This document shows positions 51,390 to 60,049 of a stretch of DNA of 64,000 nucleotides, piece after piece (positions within the stretch are counted from its first letter, which is position 1; every line of letters starts with the position of its first letter). The notes under the pieces were generated by a model. The model ran no database searches. It worked only from the letters and a program-made list of their open reading frames with translations, and was not told the DNA's origin. The position numbers were made by a program, and so were the translations under genes. Source of the stretch: Paenibacillus woosongensis (GTDB taxonomy: Bacteria > Bacillota > Bacilli > Paenibacillales > Paenibacillaceae); NCBI RefSeq assembly GCF_030122845.1, contig NZ_CP126084.1, forward strand, positions 3,782,001 to 3,846,000, read 5' to 3'.

Positions 51390-53186
51390 CTACTTGCCCG
51401 CATGCACCTTCAACTGAACGCTATAGCCATTGTAGATCGTCTGAACTTTATAACCGCTCGGCAACCCGGCGGTCTCTACCGATGCAAACTCTCCATTTTT
51501 ATCCGGACTGCCGTCCGTAATAATCGTGATGACGCCCTTAGGCACGTAACCCTTCGCAAAGTTTACCCGCAGCCTTCCTGCGTACGACGCGCTTCCTTTA
51601 ATCCGCAGCCCGTCATTCGGGCCGTCAAGGCGAAGCTCCAGCGTTCCTTGCTCAGACTGCTTGAAGCTTCCTCCGATCGTCAGCTTGCCGGAAGCATTGG
51701 CAACCACGAGAGTGCCTCCCTGATTGGACACGTCTCCGAGGCCGAACGCCGTTTCCGATTCGCCAACAAGCGTCCCTCCGTCGATCCGCGTTCCCCCGGA
51801 ATACATATTGCTGCCTTCCAGCTTTAATGTGCCTGTCCCTTTCTTGATCAGCCTGCCTGTGCCGGAGATGTCATTACGCCAGCGGTCCTCTGCATGAAAG
51901 CCGCCTTGCGTAGAATCCATTGTTGCCGTAACGTCACCTGCAAATGCGCCGTATCCATCCGCTGCTGCAAAGAGATTGAGACGCCCCCAGCCTTCCTCGT
52001 CATCCAGCACGGGATACCCGGAAGGGAGAGCCGTCGTAGCCAGCACCCAGCGGCGCTGCGTATCGTCGAGGTATGGAAATCGCGTCTCCAGCAGCACCTC
52101 CGCTCCTTTCGGCACGACGGCCGGCTTACCTGTTGGCCCTGCCTGTGGAAAATCATAAGTCAACCGCTTCGTAAAGTTCTGCTTGTTCGCAGCATAATCG
52201 CTGAAACGATCTGCCGCTGCCCCCGTATGAGCGAGCAATATATTGTGCGCCTCCTCGTAGGCCGCCTTCTTCAGGCTGCTGTTGGCCGGATCATTCAGGA
52301 TTGCCGCAGCTAGCGCTGTCGCCATGACCCGCCCTCCCATGACGTCAAATGGCGAGTGCATACCTGCGACAATCCGATTGTGCCCAAGCTCCGATGCGCG
52401 GGTGAGCAGCTCCTGGTAACGCTCCGGGATGGCATAAGCCATCGCGTAGGCCGTCAAGTATGCCGCATTCGTGTGACCGCTGGGATAGCCGCCGTCATTG
52501 CTTGGATCGGGGTTTTGAGCTGGAACAAGAGTTGGCAGGACGGCTACATGGTCATTCCAGCGGAAAGGGCGGGCATAGTTGTAATAGCTCTTCGCAGGAT
52601 TCGTCGAAGAATAGCTGCCGCGCAGCGTATCGACTAAGCTGACAATGCTGCCTAGCGATGACTCGGGAATGCCCGAATTCGTCCCCTCATCGTCATATTT
52701 TACACGGGTAGCGTCGGCCGGAATGCTTTTGATCGTCGTCCTAGCTCCTGCTTTGACGCGGTAGATATCGGTGAGGGGGCCCAATCCTTCAATAACGCTG
52801 TAGCTTTGCTTGCGGCGGTCATCGTAATAGGCGGCTTCCGCCTCTTCAGCCGTCCGGTTGGCAGTGATTTCGACGACCTTCTGGATATTGGCGTCCAGCA
52901 GCGCATTGTTCAATTTGCTTCCCGTATCCCAGCTGTCCCCGGGAGTCCAGAGCTTGTGATATTCCGATAGAACTCCAATCGCGGGATTGGAGACGGCCGA
53001 TAAATGATCTTTATCATTATTTTTGTATTGGTCCACAAAGTAACCCCATGACGGCTTCGGCGGAGTTACCGATTCGGGGATTGCCACGGCGCTTGCCCCT
53101 GCTCCTCCGCCAAGGCTCCCTGACAGCAAACATACCGCTAAGGATGCAACGATTCGTTTTTTGTTCGACGGCTTCAACTTAAACAT
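51390..53186 (-). CDS. Secreted PAP2-type acid phosphatase with autotransporter-like beta-strand tail
   Basis: 598 residues, RBS AGGAGGAG. The signal peptide spans about residues 1-33 (VASLAVCLLSGSLGGGAGAS). The phosphatase part (to ~residue 380) has YPSGHTNAAY and GHNRIVAGMHSPFDVMGGR, which correspond to the PSGH and SRxxxxxHxxxD motifs. The C-terminal ~160 residues contain TGRLIKKGTGTLKLEGSNMY and GGTRIDGGTLVGE, the repeat found in passenger domains of Gram-negative autotransporters. There is no membrane beta-barrel. The enzyme probably frees phosphate outside the cell and the tail may mediate attachment or stability. Confidence 0.88.
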   Translation of the reverse strand: MFKLKPSNKKRIVASLAVCLLSGSLGGGAGASAVAIPESVTPPKPSWGYFVDQYKNNDKDHLSAVSNPAIGVLSEYHKLWTPGDSWDTGSKLNNALLDANIQKVVEITANRTAEEAEAAYYDDRRKQSYSVIEGLGPLTDIYRVKAGARTTIKSIPADATRVKYDDEGTNSGIPESSLGSIVSLVDTLRGSYSSTNPAKSYYNYARPFRWNDHVAVLPTLVPAQNPDPSNDGGYPSGHTNAAYLTAYAMAYAIPERYQELLTRASELGHNRIVAGMHSPFDVMGGRVMATALAAAILNDPANSSLKKAAYEEAHNILLAHTGAAADRFSDYAANKQNFTKRLTYDFPQAGPTGKPAVVPKGAEVLLETRFPYLDDTQRRWVLATTALPSGYPVLDDEEGWGRLNLFAAADGYGAFAGDVTATMDSTQGGFHAEDRWRNDISGTGRLIKKGTGTLKLEGSNMYSGGTRIDGGTLVGESETAFGLGDVSNQGGTLVVANASGKLTIGGSFKQSEQGTLELRLDGPNDGLRIKGSASYAGRLRVNFAKGYVPKGVITIITDGSPDKNGEFASVETAGLPSGYKVQTIYNGYSVQLKVHAGK

Positions 53187-53475
53187 AATTCTCCTCCTGC
53201 TGGCATGAATTCGGATCTATACAAAAATATATATACCAACCGTAACTTACGATTGTCATGGTAGAGTCCGGGACATGTTATTGAATTATTAAATTTTTGG
53301 ACATGACATAACAGGCAATCAGGCAAACCAGCTTATTCCGAAATCAATACAGCATTCCTGTTTAAACATCCTCTTCTTTCCTTTAATATAAAAGGTGGGC
53401 CAGCTGCTTCGCCTTAGCTCCCGTCTTAAACTAAACATTCCACTCTACTAGCTGATGAAAAGGACGTAATCAACC

Positions 53476-54423
53476 ATGCTGCAATCCATGAACCGCCTGC
53501 TGAACCGCTTGATGCCTATAATTACTCCGGTGAGCATCGTCATTGGTCTCCTTTGCGGCAGCCGCCTGTCTTCATTTACTTATTTGTCCCCATGGCTGTT
53601 CGCATTCATGACCTTTGCCGGAAGCATCAGCCTCGGTTTTAAAGATTTTGTGAATGTGCTCAAGAGGCCCTTGCCCCTGATCATCTGCCTGTTCATCCTG
53701 CATCTGGCGATGCCTCTGATTGCGATGGGCTTCGGCCATCTTGTCTATCCGGGAGATATGTATATGATCACCGGGCTAATCCTCGCTGCCAGCATCCCGA
53801 CGGGGGTCAGCACCTTTGTATGGGTCAGCATGTACAAAGGTAACATAGCCCTAACGCTATCGATTATTCTGATTGACACGATGCTGGCTCCCTTCCTTGT
53901 TCCCGGCATTCTATCCTTGCTCGTCGGCACCGATGTGCAATTGGATGTGTACGACATGATGAGCAGCCTGTTCTGGATGATCGTCGTGCCCTCCCTGATC
54001 GGCATGATTTTGAATGAATGGAGCAAAGGAGCTATCGCTCCCGTTTGGGGCCCGCGACTCAACCCGTTTTCTAAGCTCACGATGGCCGCCATCGTGGCCA
54101 TTAACGGCTCGGTCGTCGCCCCCTATCTTACGGATTTCAGCCTGCATTTGGCAGGTCTGGCCGTCGTCATCGTGGCCATTGCTTCTACGGGCTACTTGCT
54201 CGGCCTGGCCTTCTCCAAGCTCATGGGGTGGAGTTATGCCGACAGAGTCGCGCTCATCTTCAATGGCGGCATGCGTAACATCAGCGCGGGGGCGGTGCTG
54301 GCCGTTACTTATTTTCCTGCTCCTGTTGCCGTTCCGGTCGTACTCGGTATGGTATTCCAGCAAATGATCGCCTCCCTTGTCGGTTATTTGCTGGGCCGCA
54401 ATGCTCCGGCAGATAAGGGGTAA
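53476..54423 (+). CDS. Bile acid:sodium symporter (BASS) family transporter
   Basis: 315 residues, ten predicted helices, RBS AAAGGA. Family features include SISLGFKDFVNVLKRP, LAASIPTGVSTFVWVSMYKG (the crossover helix with small polar residues for sodium) and FNGGMRNISAGAVLA. Bacterial members carry pantothenate, organic anions or sulfur compounds; the substrate is unknown. Monocistronic. Confidence 0.9.
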   Translation: MLQSMNRLLNRLMPIITPVSIVIGLLCGSRLSSFTYLSPWLFAFMTFAGSISLGFKDFVNVLKRPLPLIICLFILHLAMPLIAMGFGHLVYPGDMYMITGLILAASIPTGVSTFVWVSMYKGNIALTLSIILIDTMLAPFLVPGILSLLVGTDVQLDVYDMMSSLFWMIVVPSLIGMILNEWSKGAIAPVWGPRLNPFSKLTMAAIVAINGSVVAPYLTDFSLHLAGLAVVIVAIASTGYLLGLAFSKLMGWSYADRVALIFNGGMRNISAGAVLAVTYFPAPVAVPVVLGMVFQQMIASLVGYLLGRNAPADKG

Positions 54424-54476
54424 TTGAACGCAGCTTCGGCCTCTTGATAGCAAACCAGCCTTGATATAAACCAATA

Positions 54477-54504
54477 AAGAACCCGTGCGTTGGCACGGGT
54501 TCTT
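54477..54504 (+). terminator. Strong terminator
   Basis: AAGAACCCGTGC and GCACGGGTTCTT form a perfect 12-bp stem around GTTG. Confidence 0.9.
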
Positions 54505-54515
54505 ATATCGTGAAG

Positions 54516-54700
54516 GTAACGGACAGACGATCCGCTATTTGCTGTTTTTGCGCTAAATTAGCCAGGCAACGGACACAGAAGATGCTATTTGAGCAAATTG
54601 GTCATCGAATCCTTTGATTTTACGCAAATAAGGTCCACTATGTCCGTTAGCTGCGGATAAAACAGCTTTTTCGCGAAATAGCGGAACCAGGGTCCGCGGG
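54516..54700. repeat. Imperfect inverted repeat (REP-like)
   Basis: GGTAACGGACAGACGATCCG and CTATTTG on the left are mirrored on the right by AAATAGCGG and GGGTCCGC. A second nested pair, CAACGGACAC and TGTCCGTTAG, lies inside. Repeated ACGGACA/TGTCCG and CCGCTATTT/AAATAGCGG units suggest a dispersed intergenic repeat family. Confidence 0.55.
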
Positions 54701-54773
54701 AGATTTCATTTGAAACGAAGTTACTTCTTGGTCCGCATGAACTTAGCCACTCGGTATCCGAACAAACAATCTG

Positions 54774-56444
54774 CTATCGATAGGTCGACATAACGATACC
54801 GAAGTCGCTCATTGTCTCAAAGCCGCCTCCCGTAAATGCTTGCTGTTCATTCCCCTTGACCGCAATCGGGTAAGCCTTACCTTCGACCAGCACTACACCC
54901 TCTGTCGGAGCCACGCTCATTCCAACAACCTTCAATAGCTTCCCCTTAAGATCGGTCACGATTCTCGTACCATACGGGAACTGAATATAAGCTTCCCCGT
55001 CCCGGTATACCACCGAATCCTTGCGCGTATTGACCAGCTCGAACCTCGTACCGTCAACGATTCGCGAATAAGCCGTCTCGTTCGAGACTTCTTCCCCATG
55101 ATCCATCGGATACGGCAGCAGCCCTGTAAACCACAGCTCTCCCTCAGGCGTAGGCATAATCCCACACATCCGCTCTACGAAATCCAGCACGCATAAAAGC
55201 GATGGTGAATAAGTGTCCGTGTATCCTTCTTCTCCCGTCCATGGGCTCAATGTTTGCGAAAAACGAGTCATACGGGACATCGCACTTAATATCGGCTGCA
55301 TCACCCAGGTCAACTCCACGTATCGACCGTGATGCTCAAAAGCATGCGACGTTCGAATCAAAGTCAAGAAATTCGTGGGCCCAGCCCAGCTATTATACGC
55401 CGAGGACGGATCAAAGCGCGGATCATCCATCGCTACTGAGGTTAAAGGATATTTAGCAAAAAACTTGCTCGTATTCAGCAAGTAACGTCTCAGCGCCTTG
55501 TCGAATAATGCACGGTCCCCTGTCTCACAGGCTAATACCCTCAGCAATACATCGGACTGGACGCGGACGAAATCCCCATTCCGATCCACATCATAGAAGA
55601 ACTCGTCCGTTTCGTCGAAGCAGTGCCTGAACAAGCTCTGCTCGCTCTGCTTGGCCTTCAACTCCCATCCGGCTCCTTCCGCCTCTGCTCCCAATTCCCG
55701 CGCCATTCTGGCCAAATATTTGCGCTGGCAATATACGTTAGCTGTCAAATCAGGCGCCAGAAATGGAAGTATAGGCGAAGCCGGGTTATACTGCCGGGCA
55801 TCGTCCAAATGGGCGGTATCAGGAACATGCCAAAAGCGCGGCGACAGATCATGGCCGGTATCGAACGTGCAGAATGCTTCTACGCAGCCAGTGCCCCGAG
55901 TGTTCCGATACCGGACGAGCCATTCGTCAAACCGGGCCATGGCGGTGTACATTTCCCTCAGGAAGGCCTGATCTTTTTTATCCCGCTTATTCAGCATATT
56001 GTGATTCCATACGCTTCTGGCCAACGGAGTCACCATCTGGATTTGCCTGTAAGCCGGCCCCTGCGCCGTTACCTTATAGGGCATCTGGCCGTCGACCCTT
56101 TGATATTCGGCGAACAGGCGGAACGTAGCCTCCGCCACGCCGGGTATGAACCGCGACAGCAGCTCGGCATTGATCGTCCCCGTGCTCTCCAGCCAGGTGC
56201 CCGGATAAGCTCCGCCTTCATGCAGGACGTGAGCACCCCCTCGGGACGTGACGATGCAATCCAGCAGCTTGCGGGCCGCGGAGTAATAGACGCCCTCGAA
56301 CCGTTCCGCCGAGGATGCAAACTTAACGCCTGAGCGCTGCCATTCCTCAAGTACTGACCCGTGAGAACTTTGCTTCTCCTCCCCAATCAGCGTTACCGCG
56401 TCCAGATCCCGCAGCTTTGTCAATAAGCTCTCATTCAATCTCAT
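54774..56444 (-). CDS. (alpha/alpha)6-barrel glycosidase-like protein (MGH1/GH63-like)
   Basis: 556 residues without a signal peptide. Aromatic-rich helical repeats such as TGTINAELLSRFIPGVAEAT, SAYNSWAGPTNFLTLIRTSH and TYSPSLLCVLDFVERMCGIM are those of MGH1-like glycoside hydrolases with an (alpha/alpha)6 barrel. The acid RVDGQMPYKV and the ENT/NSWAGP region probably line the active site. The last ~100 residues look beta-rich. The specific reaction is unknown. It is the last gene of the run from the binding protein at 61708, 177 bases after the GH43 gene, and presumably acts on the same imported sugar. Confidence 0.7.
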   Translation of the reverse strand: MRLNESLLTKLRDLDAVTLIGEEKQSSHGSVLEEWQRSGVKFASSAERFEGVYYSAARKLLDCIVTSRGGAHVLHEGGAYPGTWLESTGTINAELLSRFIPGVAEATFRLFAEYQRVDGQMPYKVTAQGPAYRQIQMVTPLARSVWNHNMLNKRDKKDQAFLREMYTAMARFDEWLVRYRNTRGTGCVEAFCTFDTGHDLSPRFWHVPDTAHLDDARQYNPASPILPFLAPDLTANVYCQRKYLARMARELGAEAEGAGWELKAKQSEQSLFRHCFDETDEFFYDVDRNGDFVRVQSDVLLRVLACETGDRALFDKALRRYLLNTSKFFAKYPLTSVAMDDPRFDPSSAYNSWAGPTNFLTLIRTSHAFEHHGRYVELTWVMQPILSAMSRMTRFSQTLSPWTGEEGYTDTYSPSLLCVLDFVERMCGIMPTPEGELWFTGLLPYPMDHGEEVSNETAYSRIVDGTRFELVNTRKDSVVYRDGEAYIQFPYGTRIVTDLKGKLLKVVGMSVAPTEGVVLVEGKAYPIAVKGNEQQAFTGGGFETMSDFGIVMSTYR

Positions 56445-56501
56445 CAGCCTCTTTACAATGTAATCATCGAATTAGCACGTAGGCCGGACACCATCCGCTC
56501 A

Positions 56502-56575
56502 CTTGCATGCTTACCTATGGCCTACTTACATGTTTGCATGTTTACATGATTGCATGTTTGCCTACATGCCTGCTT
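56502..56575. repeat. Short imperfect tandem repeat of CATGTTTGC-type units
   Basis: Units such as CTTACATGTTTGCATG, TTTACATGATTGCATG and TTTGCCTACATGCCTGC recur over ~75 bases between the MGH1-like and GH43 genes. The units contain the palindrome GCATG/CATGC. Confidence 0.5.
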
Positions 56576-56620
56576 GAGCTTCCTCACTTGTCCACGTGCC
56601 GACACTCTTCTTTTCACCGC

Positions 56621-58117
56621 TTACGCCCACGGCCCATCATGCTCGTAGCGAAAGCCTTGAAAATCGGCTCTGCCGCCTTTCTCACCGATCGTATAACTAA
56701 ACAGCCCGACTCTCGCTCCCTTCCAGAAGCCTGCGCTCATGCGGCACTCGCCGCCTAGCGGGATGAACGTTATCCCATCCAGGCTGAAGAAGAAACTGGT
56801 CTCGCCCGATAAATCGATATGACTTTTCAGCCAGACCGATTCGCCGGCAAGCTTCGGACCGTGGAATACCGTTCCGCCTGTAACGGCTTGAAGATAATTG
56901 CCGCCTTCCTCTGTCACAACGCCGATCCAGTTCTCTTCCCGGGCGCAGAGGAAGGCCAAGCCCGCTCGCTGTCCCGGATTCATATGCAGAACGCTGAGCT
57001 CGGTACATACGATGCCTTTGCTTCCGATCAGCTTCTGGGTCAAAGTGTTTCTCGCCTGCAGAAGCTCCAGCGCAGGCATTGCCTTCAGCCGCAAATATCC
57101 CGGCCTTTCGCGCAAAGACCAGCTGTCATTGACCGGATTATGGTTCCACTGCCACTGCAGTCCGAGCTCCGGTCCCTCAAACGTATCCGAGGTCTGCGGC
57201 AGCCGCACCGGATGACGCCCGGCGACGGACGGCTTCGCATACACGGCCACGGGCTCTCCAGCCGCACCAATGACGGGCCAATCGTCCACCCACTCCACTG
57301 GCTGCAGGTGACACACCCTTCCGATCGCACCCGCGCTCTGGAAATGCATAAACCACGTCTCCCCGCTGTCCAGCTCCACCAATGCTCCCTGGTGCGGGCC
57401 ATTGATATCGGTCGCTCCCTTCTGCAGGACGACCCGGCGTTCATACGGGCCATAAATATCCCTGGCGCGAAGCACAGTTTGCCAGCCGGTCTCTACGCCG
57501 CCTTCGGGAATAACCAAATAATAATATCCGTTTCTCTTGTATATTTTCGTTCCTTCGGCAATTTTTCCTACATAGACGATGACGCCGTCATCCAGCAGCG
57601 TCCTACCGTCCGCGCTCATGCGGTGAATAATAATTGGGCCGGCGCCAACGGTGCTGTGGCCCAGATAGGCATGGCCGTCGTTGTCCCAGAATGGGCAGGG
57701 ATCCTCCCAGCCGACGACGCGCTTCACTTCATGAAGCGGACTCCAGGGACCGGCAGGATCCTGAGTCGTGCTCATGTACAGCCCTTCATCCGGCGTGCAG
57801 AAATACACATAGAACAGCCCATTGTGATAGCGGAGCGCAGGCGCCCAGCTCCCTTTCGCATAAGCCCGCATGTCGTCATACGCCGGATCGATATCCAGCC
57901 GTTCGTATACTTTGCCGATGATCGACCAGTTGACCAGATCCTTCGAATGCAGTACCGGCATGCCCATGAAATGAAAATCCGAGCACACCATATAGAAATC
58001 ATCGCCCACGCGGATGACGTCCGGATCGGAGAAATCCGCGTTCAGCACAGGATTGCGATAATAGCCGTTGCCAAGATCCCCCCACGCAGGCATTGTCATC
58101 GTTCGGTTCATATCCAC
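56621..58117 (-). CDS. GH43 family glycosidase with C-terminal beta-sandwich
   Basis: 498 residues, no signal peptide. The five-bladed propeller has the three catalytic acids: DFSDPDVIRVG (base), GWEDPCPFWDND (pKa modulator) and KIAEGTKIYKRNGYYYL (acid). A C-terminal ~190-residue beta-sandwich (DTFEGPELGLQWQWNHNPVN, GLAFLCAREENW) resembles that of GH43 beta-xylosidases. It probably hydrolyses xylo- or arabino-oligosaccharides inside the cell. Start is GTG at 58117, with ATG at 58111 as an alternative. It follows the LplC-type permease in the same direction. Confidence 0.9.
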   Translation of the reverse strand: MDMNRTMTMPAWGDLGNGYYRNPVLNADFSDPDVIRVGDDFYMVCSDFHFMGMPVLHSKDLVNWSIIGKVYERLDIDPAYDDMRAYAKGSWAPALRYHNGLFYVYFCTPDEGLYMSTTQDPAGPWSPLHEVKRVVGWEDPCPFWDNDGHAYLGHSTVGAGPIIIHRMSADGRTLLDDGVIVYVGKIAEGTKIYKRNGYYYLVIPEGGVETGWQTVLRARDIYGPYERRVVLQKGATDINGPHQGALVELDSGETWFMHFQSAGAIGRVCHLQPVEWVDDWPVIGAAGEPVAVYAKPSVAGRHPVRLPQTSDTFEGPELGLQWQWNHNPVNDSWSLRERPGYLRLKAMPALELLQARNTLTQKLIGSKGIVCTELSVLHMNPGQRAGLAFLCAREENWIGVVTEEGGNYLQAVTGGTVFHGPKLAGESVWLKSHIDLSGETSFFFSLDGITFIPLGGECRMSAGFWKGARVGLFSYTIGEKGGRADFQGFRYEHDGPWA

Positions 58118-58153
58118 CCTTTTTCCACTCCTTTATTCTAAAAAAGCTTTTCC

Positions 58154-59035
58154 TTATCCCTTCACGCTTCCAAACACGAGCCCCTTCATGAAATATTTCT
58201 GCAGGAACGGATAAATGATCAGTACCGGGAAGGCGGCCAAGAATACCTGAGCCGATTTAAACGTCCGGTTTGAAATCTCCGACATATCGAGCAGCTCATT
58301 GGAGCTGACGATGCTCGGATCGGCCTCGATGATGATCGTCTGCAGATAGCTCTGCAGCGGATAGTTGGCAGGCGAATTCATGTAGATCAAGCCGTCAAAC
58401 CAGGAGTTCCAGTGCCCCACGAGAACAAACAGCGATATCGTCGCCAAGGCTGGCTTCGAAAGCGGACAATAGATGCTCCACAGCACGCGCCAATGGCCGG
58501 CCCCGTCAATATAAGCCGCTTCCTCGATTTCTTTGGGCAGGTTGCGGAAGAAATTCATCAGCAGGATGACATTGAATACGGGTACGGCGCCAGGCAGTAC
58601 TAGCGCCCAGATCGTATCCAGCAGCCCCAAGGACTTGATCGTCATATAGGTCGGAATCAGCCCGCCGTGGAACAGCATCGTAATGATGAAGAACCAGGCA
58701 TACACGTTCCGCATCCCGAGCGCCTTTTTCTCCTTCGATAGCGGATAGGCGATCGAAATGGTAATAAGCATGTTGACGATATAGCCGAGCAGCACTCGTT
58801 TGCCCGAAACGAAAAATCCGGTCAGAAATTCATTTTTGGTCAGCGCGTATTTATATGAGGCGACCGTAAAATCAACGGGCCAGAGCTTAACATACCCGGC
58901 AGCCGCCGCGCTGCTGGAGCTGAAGGAAATGGCGAGCACGTTGATTAACGGCAGAATGCATACAATGGCCGTAACGGTTAGCAGAATATAGTTGAACGTC
59001 AGAAATATTTTTCGGCTGATTGATGTTTTGTGCAT
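58154..59035 (-). CDS. ABC sugar permease, LplC/MalG-type
   Basis: 293 residues, RBS GGAGGGAG. Six helices; coupling loop EAAYIDGAGHWRVLWSIYCP; ends LVFGSVKG. Follows its LplB-type partner by 12 bases. Third ABC importer of the window, again without its own ATPase. Confidence 0.93.
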   Translation of the reverse strand: MHKTSISRKIFLTFNYILLTVTAIVCILPLINVLAISFSSSSAAAAGYVKLWPVDFTVASYKYALTKNEFLTGFFVSGKRVLLGYIVNMLITISIAYPLSKEKKALGMRNVYAWFFIITMLFHGGLIPTYMTIKSLGLLDTIWALVLPGAVPVFNVILLMNFFRNLPKEIEEAAYIDGAGHWRVLWSIYCPLSKPALATISLFVLVGHWNSWFDGLIYMNSPANYPLQSYLQTIIIEADPSIVSSNELLDMSEISNRTFKSAQVFLAAFPVLIIYPFLQKYFMKGLVFGSVKG

Positions 59036-59047
59036 GCCTTCTCCCTC

Positions 59048-59947
59048 CTAGAAAACCCTGTATCCGGCGTATTTGTTGGCCAGCTTGTTGGACAGGACGA
59101 TCAAGACGAAGGAGATCAGCGATTTGAACAAGCCAACCGCCGTCGCCACGCCGTATTGCGCGTCCACGAGACCGATCCGGTACACTAGCGTATCAATGAT
59201 ATCCCCTGTGCTGTAGACCATAGGGCTGTACAGGTTGAACACCTGCTCAAAGCCCGCATTAAGCACATTCCCCAAGCTGAGCACGGTCATCAGGGTAATA
59301 ATCGGCAGCATACCGGGCAGCGTAATGTGAATCGTCTGCTTCCAGCGGTTCGCGCCGTCCATGGTAGCCGCTTCATACAGGCTCTGATCGATCCCCGTCA
59401 AGGCGGCCAAATATACGATCGTGCCGTAGCCGAAGGTTTTCCAGGTATCCGTCAGGACGAGCGTATAAGGGAACCACTTATCATCCCCCAGGAAAAAGAT
59501 CGGCTTGATGCCGAATACGCCCAGAAATTGATTCACGATCCCGCTCGAAGGAGACAATATGTCGATCAGAATCCCGCCCAGGATAACCCAGGACAAGAAG
59601 TAAGGAAAATAAATAATCGTTTGAATCGTGCGTTTGAAAAAGGCTCCCGCCAGCTCATTGAGCAGCAGCGCAAATATAATCGGAACAACCAGTCCCGCGA
59701 TAATTTTCAAAATGGCGATAAATACGGTATTCCACAGTACGCTCGTAAAGTTCGGCATATCCAGCATGTAGCGGAAGTTGTCCAGACCAATCCATTTCGA
59801 GTTGAAAATCCCTTTGGAAGGAACGAACTTCTGAAAAGCGATCACCGTCCCCAAAATCGGGACATAGCTAAAAATTACAGTTAAAATAATGCCGGGTAAA
59901 ATCATCAGATGCAGAGGAATTTCCTGCAGTTTCTTCTTCATTCCCAT
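59048..59947 (-). CDS. ABC sugar permease, LplB-type
   Basis: 299 residues from ATG at 59947, which has GGAGG seven bases upstream; the ATGs at 59971 and 59965 precede that site. Coupling loop EAATMDGANRWKQTIHITLP. The pair with the LplC-type gene and the LipO-type gene upstream forms a complete membrane importer. Confidence 0.92.
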   Translation of the reverse strand: MGMKKKLQEIPLHLMILPGIILTVIFSYVPILGTVIAFQKFVPSKGIFNSKWIGLDNFRYMLDMPNFTSVLWNTVFIAILKIIAGLVVPIIFALLLNELAGAFFKRTIQTIIYFPYFLSWVILGGILIDILSPSSGIVNQFLGVFGIKPIFFLGDDKWFPYTLVLTDTWKTFGYGTIVYLAALTGIDQSLYEAATMDGANRWKQTIHITLPGMLPIITLMTVLSLGNVLNAGFEQVFNLYSPMVYSTGDIIDTLVYRIGLVDAQYGVATAVGLFKSLISFVLIVLSNKLANKYAGYRVF

Positions 59948-60049
59948 CGCGGCTCCTCCATTCATAGCCATGCTGACAATAAAAAGGGAAAATAGAGTTG
60001 CCCCTTTCTTCCCTTTTCATCGTCCTCTTATCCAATCCGAGCCAAACTT

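Larger units (their letters stand above)
54424..54773. other. Intergenic region with terminator and a palindromic repeat
   Basis: Holds the terminator at 54477-54504 and the repeat at 54516-54700, both listed. No gene. Confidence 0.6.

Noticed and set aside
56819..58141. Long plus-strand ORF (440 codons) opposite the GH43 gene
   Set aside because: It is the antisense frame of a clear GH43 protein, has no ribosome site and its translation is Arg/His/Pro-rich without recognisable motifs.
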